35,059 nt of DNA from NCBI GenBank assembly GCA_900539595.1, contig UQCQ01000015.1, forward strand, positions 1 to 35,059, in the 5' to 3' direction. The stretch is from an uncultured Mollicutes bacterium. GTDB lineage: Bacteria; Bacillota_I; Bacilli_A; RFN20; CAG-826. The position numbers were made by a program, and so were the translations under genes. The notes under the pieces were generated by a model. The model was not told the DNA's origin. It did no database searches and saw only the letters and a program-made list of their open reading frames with translations. This document shows, one piece after another, positions 1 to 8,829 of this stretch. How positions within the stretch are numbered: the stretch's first letter is position 1; the number at the start of each line of letters is the position of its first letter.

Positions 1-1447
1 TATCCCCCGTTAGCATCGTGATTTGGACTTTTGCTTGATGGAGGCGCTCTACCATTTCTTTGGACTGGTTACGCAAGGTATCCCTGCAAACAAGGAATCC
101 CCGATACTTATGGTTCGCCGCGACGTAAACAATCGACCCCACCGCGTTCACGGTTTCGAATTCGACATGATTCTCTTCCAGCAGCCTTGCATTGCCGACT
201 AATACTTCTTGGCCTTTATAGGTGCAAGCAATACCCCGTCCTGCCACCTCGGTATAAGAAGTTAAAAGGGATTCATCATAACTAGCCCCACCAGCAAGTT
301 TAATCGCCGTGGCGATAGGATGGTTGCTACGGCTTTCCGCGGCTTTAGCTAGTTCTAGCAATTCTTCCTCCGAACCATGGATGGCTTTGGATTCAGACAA
401 AGCGAAATCCCCGTTGGTTAACGTGCCGGTTTTATCCGTGACTAAATAACCAAGACGAGACAATTGGTCGAAGACCGCCGCGCCTTTGATGACGATGCCA
501 TTTTTTGAAGCCAACCCGATTCCTGCAAAATAGGCCATCGGGACGGAAATCACAATCGCGCAGGGGCAAGAGATGATCAAAACGTTCAAGGAACGGTAAA
601 TCCAGGTTTCCCAAATCGTCCCATCGCTCATTCCCAAGAATAAAGGGGGTACTACGGCGATTAAAACTGCGAGACAAACAACAATGGGGGTATACCAGGA
701 GGCGAATTGATCCACGAAACGGGTGGCCTTGGATTTGCTCTCCGCGCCCTCTTCGATGAGTTCAAGGATTTTAGAAACCGTGTTGTCTTTGTATTCGCGC
801 TTCACCAAAACCACGATGGAGCCTTCTTTGAGAATCGTTCCCGCGTTCACATCCTCGTTTAATTTCTTTTCCACAGGGATCGCTTCCCCCGTTAAGGAAG
901 ACATGTCCAGGTGTCCGCTTCCTTCAATGATCGTTCCATCCGCGGGTAAAATCTCTCCTACGCGGACCAAAACCTTATCCCCGATTTGAAGGGATTTCGG
1001 ATCCACGTCCTGCGTGGATTCGCCGGAAACGAGGTGAGCAACGCTTGCCCGGAGTCCCACGGCATCCCGAATCGCCTTATGGGATTTGGCATCCGCGACG
1101 TCTTCTAATAATTCTCCGATTTGGAATAAGAACATGACCGCGATGCCTTCGATGAATTCATTGGCTTCCGGGCCGAAGGCGCGGATAGCAAAGGCGCCAA
1201 CGGAAGCAATAATCATCAGGAATTCTTCGTTGAAGACATGATGTTCTTTGACGATATCTTCTACGGCTTCGATTAAGACGTCATAAGCAAGAATGAACCA
1301 AGCAATCCCCATGACGAGGAGATTGACCCATAAGGGGAAATGAGATTCGTTGAAATAGAAATACCCTGCCGCGGCAATCCCTCCGCCTACAACCAAACGA
1401 GCAATCTTGATCCAGAATTCTTTGTTGAAGACGCTTTCTTTTTCCAT
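1..1447 (-). CDS. Heavy-metal translocating P1B-type ATPase (C-terminus outside window)
   Basis: Membrane pump that uses ATP to export a soft metal ion, most likely Zn/Cd/Pb-like. 482 residues are visible and the frame is open at the window edge, ending at the hinge motif MLTGD. Seen: ATG at 1447 preceded by GGAGGA with good spacing; membrane helices from about residue 10; an actuator domain with SLTGE near residue 186; the metal-binding motif SCPCA (Cys294-Pro-Cys296); the phosphorylation motif DKTGTLT with Asp338; and the HP motif (SNHPIA) in the nucleotide-binding domain. There is no N-terminal CxxC metal-binding domain, because the protein starts almost directly with membrane segments. 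CPC pumps include copper and Zn/Cd types. The last membrane helices that decide this lie outside the window, so I favour Zn/Cd only because of the ArsR/SmtB-like operators upstream. The family and truncation are certain; the metal is not. Confidence 0.95.
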   Translation of the reverse strand, partial: MEKESVFNKEFWIKIARLVVGGGIAAAGYFYFNESHFPLWVNLLVMGIAWFILAYDVLIEAVEDIVKEHHVFNEEFLMIIASVGAFAIRAFGPEANEFIEGIAVMFLFQIGELLEDVADAKSHKAIRDAVGLRASVAHLVSGESTQDVDPKSLQIGDKVLVRVGEILPADGTIIEGSGHLDMSSLTGEAIPVEKKLNEDVNAGTILKEGSIVVLVKREYKDNTVSKILELIEEGAESKSKATRFVDQFASWYTPIVVCLAVLIAVVPPLFLGMSDGTIWETWIYRSLNVLIISCPCAIVISVPMAYFAGIGLASKNGIVIKGAAVFDQLSRLGYLVTDKTGTLTNGDFALSESKAIHGSEEELLELAKAAESRSNHPIATAIKLAGGASYDESLLTSYTEVAGRGIACTYKGQEVLVGNARLLEENHVEFETVNAVGSIVYVAANHKYRGFLVCRDTLRNQSKEMVERLHQAKVQITMLTGD

Positions 1448-1462
1448 GGCGTTATCCTCCAA

Positions 1463-1516
1463 GATATGAACAGTCATTCATATCATCAAGCATATTATAT
1501 GAATGGATTTTCATAT
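1463..1516. promoter_or_regulatory. Two ArsR/SmtB-type operators
   Basis: Two near-identical inverted repeats of the form ATATGAA-N6-TTCATAT lie at 1463-1484 (arms GATATGAA/TTCATATC) and 1497-1516 (arms ATATGAA/TTCATAT). Their centres are 33 bp apart, about three helical turns. TGAA-N6-TTCA is the core of sites bound by ArsR/SmtB metal sensors such as CadC, CzrA and SmtB. The second site fills the spacer between -35 and -10 of the ATPase promoter, and the first covers the expected transcription start, so binding should block transcription until metal releases the repressor. The repressor gene is not in the window. Confidence 0.8.
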
Positions 1517-1522
1517 GTTCAA
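1494..1522 (-). promoter_or_regulatory. Promoter of the metal ATPase gene
   Basis: On the minus strand, -35 TTGAAC (1517-1522) and a perfect -10 TATAAT (1494-1499) are separated by exactly 17 bases. The expected start near 1487 gives a leader of about 40 bases that carries GGAGGA at 1455-1460. The spacer is occupied by an inverted repeat that looks like a metal-sensor operator. Confidence 0.8.
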
Positions 1523-1605
1523 GGAATATCGAAAAGAATTGAAGTTCAGGGATTAAACAATCGAATGGGAACCGTTCAATCGGTATCGATAAACCGTTTT
1601 TTAGG

Positions 1606-1635
1606 TTGAAAAATATCTTACATACTTTGTATGAT
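1606..1635 (+). promoter_or_regulatory. Promoter of the oxidoreductase-hypA operon
   Basis: TTGAAA (1606-1611) and TATGAT (1630-1635) are separated by 18 bases, ending 27 bases before the ATG at 1663. GGAG at 1651-1654 is the ribosome binding site. A small inverted repeat CATAC-TTT-GTATG (1621-1633) overlaps the -10 and could be an operator. Its regulator is unknown. Confidence 0.55.
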
Positions 1636-1662
1636 GTTCAAAATTATTGAGGAGAATGGAAC

Positions 1663-4473
1663 ATGAAATTTGAAGATGTTACCAATGTATATCCTGGCAA
1701 AGAGGCGTACCCCGAGAAAGAACGCCCCTTAATTTTGAAGCTAGGGCAAAAAATCACCGATCGTAAATTCCGCAAGATCAATTACAAGGATCCGGAATAT
1801 TATGGCTTGGCCGCTTTCGTCAGCGACGAAGAAGCCAAAATCGCCCTGAAAATGAAACTCCGCCAGGAATATTCGATTGAGGAGATGATGAAGCTCACGA
1901 AGAAACTGGGATATAGTCAAAAGGAACTCGAAGACAAATTGTTCCATATGGGCTATACGGGCTTAATCGAATGGCATTATCACGAAGTGAGTGGAGAACG
2001 GAAAAAGTATTACGTCCTTCCCCGTTTTGTCATGGGAAGCGCCGAATTCTCCAACATGAGAAAAGAACAAATCACGGAGAAGCCCCAAATCGCCCGTTTC
2101 TTTGAACGCATGACTTTTGATCCTTTGAATGGCTTAACCCCGATGATTCCTCCAGGAGGAGCCGGCATCGGCATGCACGTTATTCCCGTGGAAAAAGCCA
2201 TTGAGCATGAAACGAGTTCCATCGATTTGGAGCACATCACCCATTGGCTTGATAAATACGAAGGGCATATCGCCGCTTCCGCCTGCTCCTGCACGATGTG
2301 CGAGGAAGTGTTAGGCCAAGGATCGGGACGCGATGCGGAAGATTGGTGCATCGCCGTTGGCGACATGGCCGATTACTGCGTCGATACCCAAAAAGCCCAT
2401 TACATCACCAAGGAGAAAGCCTTGGAGATTTTCCAAAAAGCGGAAAAGAACGGATACGTTCATCAGATTTCCAATAACGATGGCCCGAATAAAATCATCG
2501 GCATCTGCAACTGCGACCCCAAGGTTTGCCATGCGCTACGGACCTCTCAATTATTCAATACCCCGAACCTCTCCCGCAGCGCTTATGTCGCCCACGTGGA
2601 GAAATCCAAATGCGTCGCCTGCGGACAGTGCGTTGAATATTGTCCGGCCGGCGCGGTGAAGCTTGGCCAAAAACTTTGTCTCAAAGATCGTAGCGAAGTC
2701 CAATACCCAAAGATCGAAGACCCCGCGAACACCAAATGGGACCGTTCCAAATGGAGTGAAGCCTATAACGATACCAATCGCATCAATTGTTATCCTAGCG
2801 GCACCGCTCCTTGCAAGACCGCATGCCCCGCTCACATCGCGATTCAGGGCTATCTCAAATTGGCGGCCCAAGGTCGTTATGAAGACGCATTGGCTTTAAT
2901 TAAAAAGAACAACCCCTTCCCCGCAGTTTGTGGACGTATCTGCAACAAGCGTTGCGAAGAAGCCTGCACCCGTGGAACCATTGACCAAGCGATTGCAATC
3001 GATGCGGTTAAGAAATTCCTCGCCGAAAGGGATTTAGACCCCAAAACCCGTTACATCCCTGAGAAGGAAATCCCTTCGGCGGTCGATGGATTCGAATTCA
3101 AAGAGAAAATTGCCATTATCGGCGCGGGTCCTGCTGGATTAAGCGCGGCCTATTTCTTGGCGTTAAAAGGCTACCGTCCCACCGTCTTTGAAAAGAGCCC
3201 CCTCCCTGGAGGCATGCTCCGTTATGGAATTCCCTCCTATAAATTAGAGAAGACGATTATCGATGCCGAAATCGAAGTCATGAAGGAATTAGGCGTTGAA
3301 ATCCGTTGTGGCGTTGAAGTCGGTAAAGACATCACGATTGAAGAACTCAAGAAGCAAGGCTACTGCGCCTTCTATTTGGCCATCGGCTGCCAAGGCGGCC
3401 GTCGTCCGGGTGTTCTTAACGAGAATGCGGAAGGCTGTAGCATCGCCGTGGACTTCTTGCGTGATGCGACCGACCATCAAGACCAAAAGATTGACGGGGA
3501 TGTCGTCGTTGTTGGCGGAGGCAACGTCGCGATTGACTGCGCTCGCGTATCTAGCCGCTTTAACCCGAGCAAGGTTTCGATGGTTTGTTTAGAAACCAGG
3601 GAAGAGATGCCCGCCTCTAAATTAGAGCAGCAAGAAGCCGAGGAAGAAGGCGTGAATATCCTTTGCTCCTATGGCCCCAAAGAAATCAAAGTGGACGAAA
3701 AAGGACATGTGTCCTCCATCGTTTTCAAAAAATGCACCCAAACCAAGGATCCCGAAACTGGACGCTTCTCTCCATTATATAACGAAGAAGAGACGATCGA
3801 ATTACCCGCAAGCCGCGTGATCTTCGCGATTGGCCAATCCATCGTTTGGGGCGACTTGCTAAAAGGAACAAGCGTTGAAACTAAGCCCAATGGGGCTCCG
3901 TTAGCAGAACCTTATACCTATCGGACCAAAGATCCCCAAATTGTCGTGGGTGGAGACGTCTTCACCGGACCGAAGTTTGTGATCGATGCAATTGCCGCTG
4001 GTAAGATGGCTGCGGATTCCTTGCACCGCATCGCTCATCCGGGAACAAGCAAAGACGAAGGCATCAACAAGATGGAATTCGTCGCCTTGGATAAGGATAA
4101 CATCTATATCGATGACTACGATCATTCCGCCCGCCAGGAAGAAGGTTTGGATGGCTCGATCGATGCGAAGAAGAGCTTCCGCGATGCGAGAAAGACCTTA
4201 ACCGAAGAGCAGGTGAAGATTGAAACCGCCCGTTGCTTAGGATGTGGGGCTTCGATTGTAGATACCAATAAATGCATTGGTTGCGGCATCTGCACGACCA
4301 AATGCGAATTCGATGCCATCCATTTAACCCGCGATATCCCGGCGGCCTCCGTCATGGTGCCCTGCGAAGATACGATGAAGCAGGTGTTCCCGTATATGAT
4401 TAAGCGTCAATTCGCGATTAAGAAGCATCAACGCGAGCTCAAAAAGCAAGCGAAAGAAGCTTTGAAGAAATAA
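1663..4473 (+). CDS. FAD-dependent NAD(P)H oxidoreductase with several 4Fe-4S domains (GltD-like)
   Basis: A 936-residue cytoplasmic electron-transfer protein of the glutamate-synthase-small-subunit family, fused to extra iron-sulfur domains. In order: an N-terminal helical region of about 200 residues; cysteine groups SACSCTMC (about 206-211) and GICNCDPKVC; a ferredoxin motif CVACGQCVEYC (from about 317); the GltD-type N-terminal Fe-S region with CKTAC and CGRICNKRCEEAC; the FAD-binding fingerprint IIGAGPAGLSAAY (about 485); the NAD(P)H-binding fingerprint VVGGGNVAIDCA (about 614); GGDVFTGPKFVIDAIAAGK closing the FAD site; and a C-terminal ferredoxin pair CLGCG / CIGCGICTTKC (about 857-880). 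It probably moves electrons between NAD(P)H and ferredoxin or an unknown partner. The true substrate cannot be read from sequence. hypA follows with no gap, which suggests a link to hydrogen or nickel metabolism, but no hydrogenase subunit is present in the window. Confidence 0.9.
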   Translation: MKFEDVTNVYPGKEAYPEKERPLILKLGQKITDRKFRKINYKDPEYYGLAAFVSDEEAKIALKMKLRQEYSIEEMMKLTKKLGYSQKELEDKLFHMGYTGLIEWHYHEVSGERKKYYVLPRFVMGSAEFSNMRKEQITEKPQIARFFERMTFDPLNGLTPMIPPGGAGIGMHVIPVEKAIEHETSSIDLEHITHWLDKYEGHIAASACSCTMCEEVLGQGSGRDAEDWCIAVGDMADYCVDTQKAHYITKEKALEIFQKAEKNGYVHQISNNDGPNKIIGICNCDPKVCHALRTSQLFNTPNLSRSAYVAHVEKSKCVACGQCVEYCPAGAVKLGQKLCLKDRSEVQYPKIEDPANTKWDRSKWSEAYNDTNRINCYPSGTAPCKTACPAHIAIQGYLKLAAQGRYEDALALIKKNNPFPAVCGRICNKRCEEACTRGTIDQAIAIDAVKKFLAERDLDPKTRYIPEKEIPSAVDGFEFKEKIAIIGAGPAGLSAAYFLALKGYRPTVFEKSPLPGGMLRYGIPSYKLEKTIIDAEIEVMKELGVEIRCGVEVGKDITIEELKKQGYCAFYLAIGCQGGRRPGVLNENAEGCSIAVDFLRDATDHQDQKIDGDVVVVGGGNVAIDCARVSSRFNPSKVSMVCLETREEMPASKLEQQEAEEEGVNILCSYGPKEIKVDEKGHVSSIVFKKCTQTKDPETGRFSPLYNEEETIELPASRVIFAIGQSIVWGDLLKGTSVETKPNGAPLAEPYTYRTKDPQIVVGGDVFTGPKFVIDAIAAGKMAADSLHRIAHPGTSKDEGINKMEFVALDKDNIYIDDYDHSARQEEGLDGSIDAKKSFRDARKTLTEEQVKIETARCLGCGASIVDTNKCIGCGICTTKCEFDAIHLTRDIPAASVMVPCEDTMKQVFPYMIKRQFAIKKHQRELKKQAKEALKK

Positions 4474-4818
4474 ATGCACGAGCTTTCGATTGTTTCTAAC
4501 ATCGCGGATACCTTGCATGATTTCTTCCAGGATCATCCGGTTCAAAAAGTCTATTCCGTCACTTTATGCGTCGGAGATGTAAGCGGGGTCGTCCCCTCTT
4601 ACTTAACCGACGCCTGGGGATGGTTTATGAAAGAGGATGAAATTCTAAAAGATTCCGTCCTTAAGATTGAGTCTATTCCCGCGGTTACTACTTGCTTAGA
4701 CTGCAAGAAAGAATACGACACGATCCGTTATGCAAAAGTATGCCCTTATTGCAAAAGCGAGAACACGGTCCTCAAGCAAGGGAACGAACTCTATATCAAA
4801 GAGATCGAAGCGGAGTGA
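4474..4818 (+). CDS. hypA: Hydrogenase nickel-incorporation protein HypA
   Basis: 114 residues, the usual HypA length. It starts with the nickel-binding Met1-His2-Glu3 signature (MHELSIV) and has the structural zinc site Cys74-x2-Cys77 / Cys90-x2-Cys93. HypA delivers nickel to the [NiFe]-hydrogenase large subunit and, in some bacteria, to urease. The ATG directly follows the TAA of the upstream oxidoreductase gene, so translation is probably coupled; there is little room for an independent ribosome binding site. Neither hypB nor any hydrogenase or urease gene is visible nearby, so the target enzyme must be encoded elsewhere, or this HypA serves a different nickel enzyme. The gene ends inside a terminator hairpin and converges with the next gene two bases away. 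Confidence 0.92.
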   Translation: MHELSIVSNIADTLHDFFQDHPVQKVYSVTLCVGDVSGVVPSYLTDAWGWFMKEDEILKDSVLKIESIPAVTTCLDCKKEYDTIRYAKVCPYCKSENTVLKQGNELYIKEIEAE

Positions 4819-4842
4819 GGTTATTCCTCCTCCGTTTTTTCT
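4811..4842 (+). terminator. Intrinsic terminator overlapping two convergent coding ends
   Basis: CGGAG(T)GAGG (4811-4820) pairs with CCTCCTCCG (4826-4834) as a nine-pair stem with one bulged T and a TTATT loop, followed by six T. The left arm contains the last codons and stop of hypA. The right arm and T-tract are the last codons of the convergent gene (its Lys-Thr-Glu-Glu-Glu tail). It terminates the plus-strand operon. Confidence 0.75.
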
Positions 4843-6089
4843 TGGAGAGGAATAAAGGTACGGGTCTTGCCTTTCGATTCATCATAGACGAGGACCACTT
4901 CTTGTTCCTCGTCTTTTTTGCCTAGCAGCATTTTGGCTAAATCGCTATAGTCGTTATGGATGGATTCCCGGATGGGGGCGATGACTCCACTTGCTTTTTC
5001 TAGTAACGCTTCCTTGTTTTTAGCAAAGATACCGAAGTCTTTTGCACTTCCAATGACCGTTTCGCCTTTGATTTTCAGTTGTTTCAGCAACGTCTCCCCT
5101 TCATTTTTCAGTCGGAGGGCATAGCTATTCTCCACATAATGCTTTAATTCTTCGTAGAGTTCCGGCAAAGCGGGATCGGCGTAATTCTTTTTGTTTCTCG
5201 AAGCGATTTCGACCATCTCCGCTTGGACTTCCATCCTTTCGGCTTCGAGGCAGATTTCGAGTTCAGGGGATAAAGACGATAAACGGTCTTCAAATTGCTT
5301 GAAGCGCGTTTTTACCTGTACCCCATGGATATCTTCTTTTAAAAACGAATCTTTTTCTCTTTCAAAGCGGAGGCGGTATTCCTCAAAGATGGCCCCGCAT
5401 TCATCACGGATATGACGGATTTCCTGAAGGTCCACTTCATCAAGTTCCTGACGACCCGCAAGTTGACGTAATCGCTTACGGCTTCTCATCAATACCCCAG
5501 CCTTCTCATCGTCATGGATTAATAACAGCTTCTCCGTATTCTCCGAGAATTTCCCTAACTGCTCATAAATCCGATGCAGGTAGTATTGGCCCGAAGCGAT
5601 GGCCATCGCTTGGATGCCAATCCCCACGGCATTCATCGGATTGAAGACGCTTAAAAAGGCAAAGCTCGAGGCTTGGTTCACGACCGCCCCACCGTTTTGG
5701 ATGATGTTGGAGGTAACGTTGCCGCTTAATAAGTTCGATAAAGTAGAGGGGTTCGTCACCGCGGAGAAGACGCCTTTCGGAGAGACATTACGTAAATCAG
5801 CAAGGGAATAGACTTTCTTGCTTACTTCCATAAAGCTCTTCGTCACCGTGCCATTGAGTTTTTCCCGTTTAATGGCTTTGACTTCTTGGTATTTTCCTTC
5901 TAACCGTAAAGGACGGGTAAAAGTTAACGAATTCCCTTGATCGTCCTGCATGAGGATTTCTTGGATTTTCTCAACTTCTAAGGGCTTCTTCTCTTCAATC
6001 GGCTTCCTTTTTTGCTTTTTAAAAAATAACGTGGCGAAAGTACCAAATCCAGCAGCTAAGACGATGAGAAGGATGATGAGGACGACCAT
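4821..6089 (-). CDS. N-terminally anchored helical protein of unknown function
   Basis: I do not recognise this 422-residue protein. Residues 2-23 form one strong membrane helix (VVLIILLIVLAAGFGTFATLFF) followed at once by a lysine/arginine cluster (KKQKRK), so the rest is predicted to lie in the cytoplasm. A middle section (about 115-190) is mildly hydrophobic and Gly/Ala/Asn-rich. From about 190 to the end it is highly charged, rich in Glu, Lys and Arg, and probably helical or coiled-coil. The tail is acidic. It stands alone on the minus strand, convergent with hypA (two-base gap), and shares its 3' end with that operon's terminator. No catalytic motif is visible. The start ATG has only a weak ribosome binding site, but it places the membrane helix exactly at the N-terminus, which supports it. 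Confidence 0.8.
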   Translation of the reverse strand: MVVLIILLIVLAAGFGTFATLFFKKQKRKPIEEKKPLEVEKIQEILMQDDQGNSLTFTRPLRLEGKYQEVKAIKREKLNGTVTKSFMEVSKKVYSLADLRNVSPKGVFSAVTNPSTLSNLLSGNVTSNIIQNGGAVVNQASSFAFLSVFNPMNAVGIGIQAMAIASGQYYLHRIYEQLGKFSENTEKLLLIHDDEKAGVLMRSRKRLRQLAGRQELDEVDLQEIRHIRDECGAIFEEYRLRFEREKDSFLKEDIHGVQVKTRFKQFEDRLSSLSPELEICLEAERMEVQAEMVEIASRNKKNYADPALPELYEELKHYVENSYALRLKNEGETLLKQLKIKGETVIGSAKDFGIFAKNKEALLEKASGVIAPIRESIHNDYSDLAKMLLGKKDEEQEVVLVYDESKGKTRTFIPLQEKTEEE

Positions 6090-6360
6090 AGTTAGTTCCA
6101 GGACTCATTATAGAGCAAATCCGCTTCGGAAGAACCTAGTCTACATAGGGTCGTCCTCTTTCATCCCGAAGCTCCTGTTTTTAGGATATCCCTATTTCTT
6201 TTTCGTTCGATTTTGTATTTTTAACGCTTTTAGAAGCATGAATAAGGGCAGGAAAGACAAGTTAATGAATAAAAAGACACATTTAGAAGAAAATGGGAAA
6301 AGACCCATGTAACCGCTTTCAACATAATAAAGTCACATAAAGAAAGGGGATCGTCCCATT
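6090..6360. other. Divergent intergenic region with small inverted repeats
   Basis: This 271-base stretch separates two divergent genes and must hold both promoters, but I found no convincing -35/-10 pair. It holds a nested inverted repeat: GCTTCGG (6123-6129) pairs with CCGAAGC (6166-6172), and inside it CCTA (6135-6138) pairs with TAGG (6146-6149). A further short hairpin ATGGG-N6-CCCAT lies at 6293-6308. AAAGGGG just before 6361 is the ribosome binding site of the plus-strand gene. Confidence 0.4.
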
Positions 6361-8766
6361 ATGAAAAAGAAATTTCTTTTTGGCCTCTCGTCCATGATGG
6401 CTTTGGCCATGGTCGCGGGAGCCACCACTTCTATCGGCACGATGCATGAAACCGTCGGCGTTCATGCAGCTGCTGCCGATTCTGGCGACGAAATGCCAGA
6501 CAACTGGACATTTACAAAAGCCGCTGATGGCGATAGTGCCAAGCACGTCTATGATTTGGCTCACGGCCATTACGTAAAAATCGTTTCGACCTCTAACGGC
6601 CTAGCAAAGCTTCGCACCGTTACTCCGATTACGGGAGGCAAAACCTATAACGTCGGATTCCGCGTGAAAACCACGGGATCAGCCAGGCTTTATATCAACG
6701 TTGTGGAATATAAAGGCAACGACGCCACGGTTGCTTCGGAAATCGGGGGCATGGCCGATCAAACCGACTGGGTTCACAAGAGAACCCGTTTCTCTACTCG
6801 TAGCGACACCACTCAAATCGCCGTTGAACTCTTAATCCGTGGCGAAGGCGAAGTTCATATCGCCACTTTAACGATCAATGAAGGCGTTGCCGAGGATGCC
6901 GATCTCACGAACATGAGATTCTTCACCGGTCCCGAAACAAACGCGACCACGGGAACAGCGATTACCGACGCGAATTTGTCTCCGGATGGATTCTCGGGCA
7001 AAGCGGCCAAATTAACCGCGGACACAGGTTTATACATGCCCTGGAACGTGAGGAACCAATTCACCGGACGCTTCACTTTGCGTTTCCGTTACCGTTATGT
7101 GGACCAGAAAGCCGCATCTGGTAAATCTGGCGGATTAAAACTAATGACTCGTCTGGATACGATCGATGCCGCAGGCAACCGCTCGTATTACGGGACCGCG
7201 CCCAAGGCCGGGTGGACCAATTTCGGCAGATGGGAAACCTACGAATACCAAATCATAGCAAAACCCGGCGTTGCTGAACCCGTTTATGTCACGTTGCACG
7301 CCTCCCTTCAGGACGCGTCTAAGGAATCCGCGGACTATTACCTCATTGATGATGTTGAAGTTCTAAACGAAAAAGGCGAATGCGTCATGAGCGGTGGAAC
7401 CTTTGACAATGCAACCACAGACAAAGGCGATGCTTTGCTCGGCTTCGTTGATGGCGGGGACAAAGTCGTAGACAACTGGACCGAAACGAACTTCGTCGCC
7501 TTGCCCAAGGAAAACTACATTTACGATGGATTTAACGGCACCCGCGCGGTTCATCTAAATAAGAATCAAAGCATTGGGTTTAGTTTCCCCGTATTGCCAC
7601 GAACCGAAACATTCACGTTATCGTTAAAATATCGGAAAGCAGAAAGCACCCACCTCTTCGCTCGTCTAGATCATTACAATCAAAATTTGGATCTTGCGAA
7701 CGAACGTCAATATTATGCCGACTTCACCATGAACGAACTCAACAAGTGGGCGGAAGCCAGTTACACCTTCCACACCGTCCGTTCTGACGGCGCTGCCGGA
7801 CAAGCAATAGACGTCAGCTTCCTTGTTTTAGCAGCAGGTAACGGAGCCATCGACCTCGATTCCGTGTCATTAAAAGATAGCACGGGTCTAGAATACATCG
7901 CCCAAGGGAACTTCAATGTTCCTAACGGAGGCGGAGCCCAAATGGTTAACAATGCCGCGACCTATCTCCAAGACGACGGAACAATCATTTATACCGCTAG
8001 ACGCAAAATCAGCAATAAATCCACCTATACCGCGGAATCCTATATCGGAATCGATGAAATCGCCCTCGGCATCGAAAATGACAAAGAATACACGTTAGGA
8101 TTTGAATACGTGGGAGGCGCCAATGGTGACTGCGCATCGGTCAGTGATGCTGACACATGGCTTCAAGGCAATCAAAAGGCCACCACGACGTGGACACCGC
8201 AATCCATAAAATTCACTGGAAATATCAATAGGCAAATTCGCATCTACGCGGTCAATGGTTGGAGCACAGACGCCACTTACCCCGGTGCCTATCGCGCCGC
8301 CTATATCCGCAACATCTCGATTAAGGATTCGAGCAAGAACGAATTGTTCACTCCGTTTGCTAATGGTAAATCCGTCTTGCCACAGGGCGCCTTCTTCGTG
8401 AACGGCAAGAGCATCAATATCGACGCCTTGCTCGATACCTACTTCTGGCCAAGAGCCAATAAGGACTATACAAGCGTTGCCGAAGCAGATCGCCAAAAGT
8501 CTTGCCAAGACAACTATAAAGAAGTCATGAGCAAGCTTGGTTATCTGTCCGATGAAGATCGCGCCTACTTCAATACGGCCGAGGAATATGCGAACGTTCG
8601 CGCAATCCTTGAATACTGGAAAGCCGCGAGCGCTTCTTCTAGCGTCGGCACTATCCTAAAAGTCGATAACAATTCGACCACAGTCTGGGTGGTTGCCGCG
8701 ATTGGCCTTGCCACCATCGCCGCCAGCACGGTCCTCCTTCTCCGTCACAAGAAGAAACAAAACTAA
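6361..8766 (+). CDS. Secreted multi-module surface protein with C-terminal membrane anchor
   Basis: 801 residues. The N-terminus is a classic signal peptide: KKK, a hydrophobic core, and a likely cleavage after VGVHAAA near residue 38. The C-terminus has a membrane helix (VWVVAAIGLATIAASTVLLL) ending in RHKKKQN, so the protein is held in the membrane and faces out. No LPxTG sortase motif precedes it. Between them are about four beta-rich modules of 150-170 residues that resemble carbohydrate-binding (galactose-binding-like) domains: each has phrases such as FTLRFRYRY, FTLSLKYRK or YTLGFEY in the core and a DDVEVLN, DSVSLKD or RNISIKD strand at its end. This is typical of glycan-binding surface proteins of gut bacteria, but the ligand is unknown and I see no catalytic domain. 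The short region before the anchor (about 690-760) is helical and may be a stalk. Confidence 0.85.
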   Translation: MKKKFLFGLSSMMALAMVAGATTSIGTMHETVGVHAAAADSGDEMPDNWTFTKAADGDSAKHVYDLAHGHYVKIVSTSNGLAKLRTVTPITGGKTYNVGFRVKTTGSARLYINVVEYKGNDATVASEIGGMADQTDWVHKRTRFSTRSDTTQIAVELLIRGEGEVHIATLTINEGVAEDADLTNMRFFTGPETNATTGTAITDANLSPDGFSGKAAKLTADTGLYMPWNVRNQFTGRFTLRFRYRYVDQKAASGKSGGLKLMTRLDTIDAAGNRSYYGTAPKAGWTNFGRWETYEYQIIAKPGVAEPVYVTLHASLQDASKESADYYLIDDVEVLNEKGECVMSGGTFDNATTDKGDALLGFVDGGDKVVDNWTETNFVALPKENYIYDGFNGTRAVHLNKNQSIGFSFPVLPRTETFTLSLKYRKAESTHLFARLDHYNQNLDLANERQYYADFTMNELNKWAEASYTFHTVRSDGAAGQAIDVSFLVLAAGNGAIDLDSVSLKDSTGLEYIAQGNFNVPNGGGAQMVNNAATYLQDDGTIIYTARRKISNKSTYTAESYIGIDEIALGIENDKEYTLGFEYVGGANGDCASVSDADTWLQGNQKATTTWTPQSIKFTGNINRQIRIYAVNGWSTDATYPGAYRAAYIRNISIKDSSKNELFTPFANGKSVLPQGAFFVNGKSINIDALLDTYFWPRANKDYTSVAEADRQKSCQDNYKEVMSKLGYLSDEDRAYFNTAEEYANVRAILEYWKAASASSSVGTILKVDNNSTTVWVVAAIGLATIAASTVLLLRHKKKQN

Positions 8767-8785
8767 GCCCCCTCGAAAGGAAAAG

Positions 8786-8813
8786 GCGCGGAGTGACTCA
8801 ACTCCGCGCTTTT
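8786..8813. terminator. Bidirectional intrinsic terminator
   Basis: Perfect nine-pair stem GCGCGGAGT (8786-8794) / ACTCCGCGC (8801-8809) with loop GACTCA, followed by TTTTCTT on the plus strand and preceded by AAAA (a T-run on the other strand). It sits between the ends of two convergent genes and should stop transcription from both sides. Confidence 0.9.
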
Positions 8814-8829
8814 CTTGTAGGTGTTTGGC

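Noticed and set aside
1340..1609. 89-residue plus-strand ORF
   Set aside because: Its first third is antisense to the metal ATPase and its remainder is the operator/promoter region, whose inverted repeats explain the sequence better.
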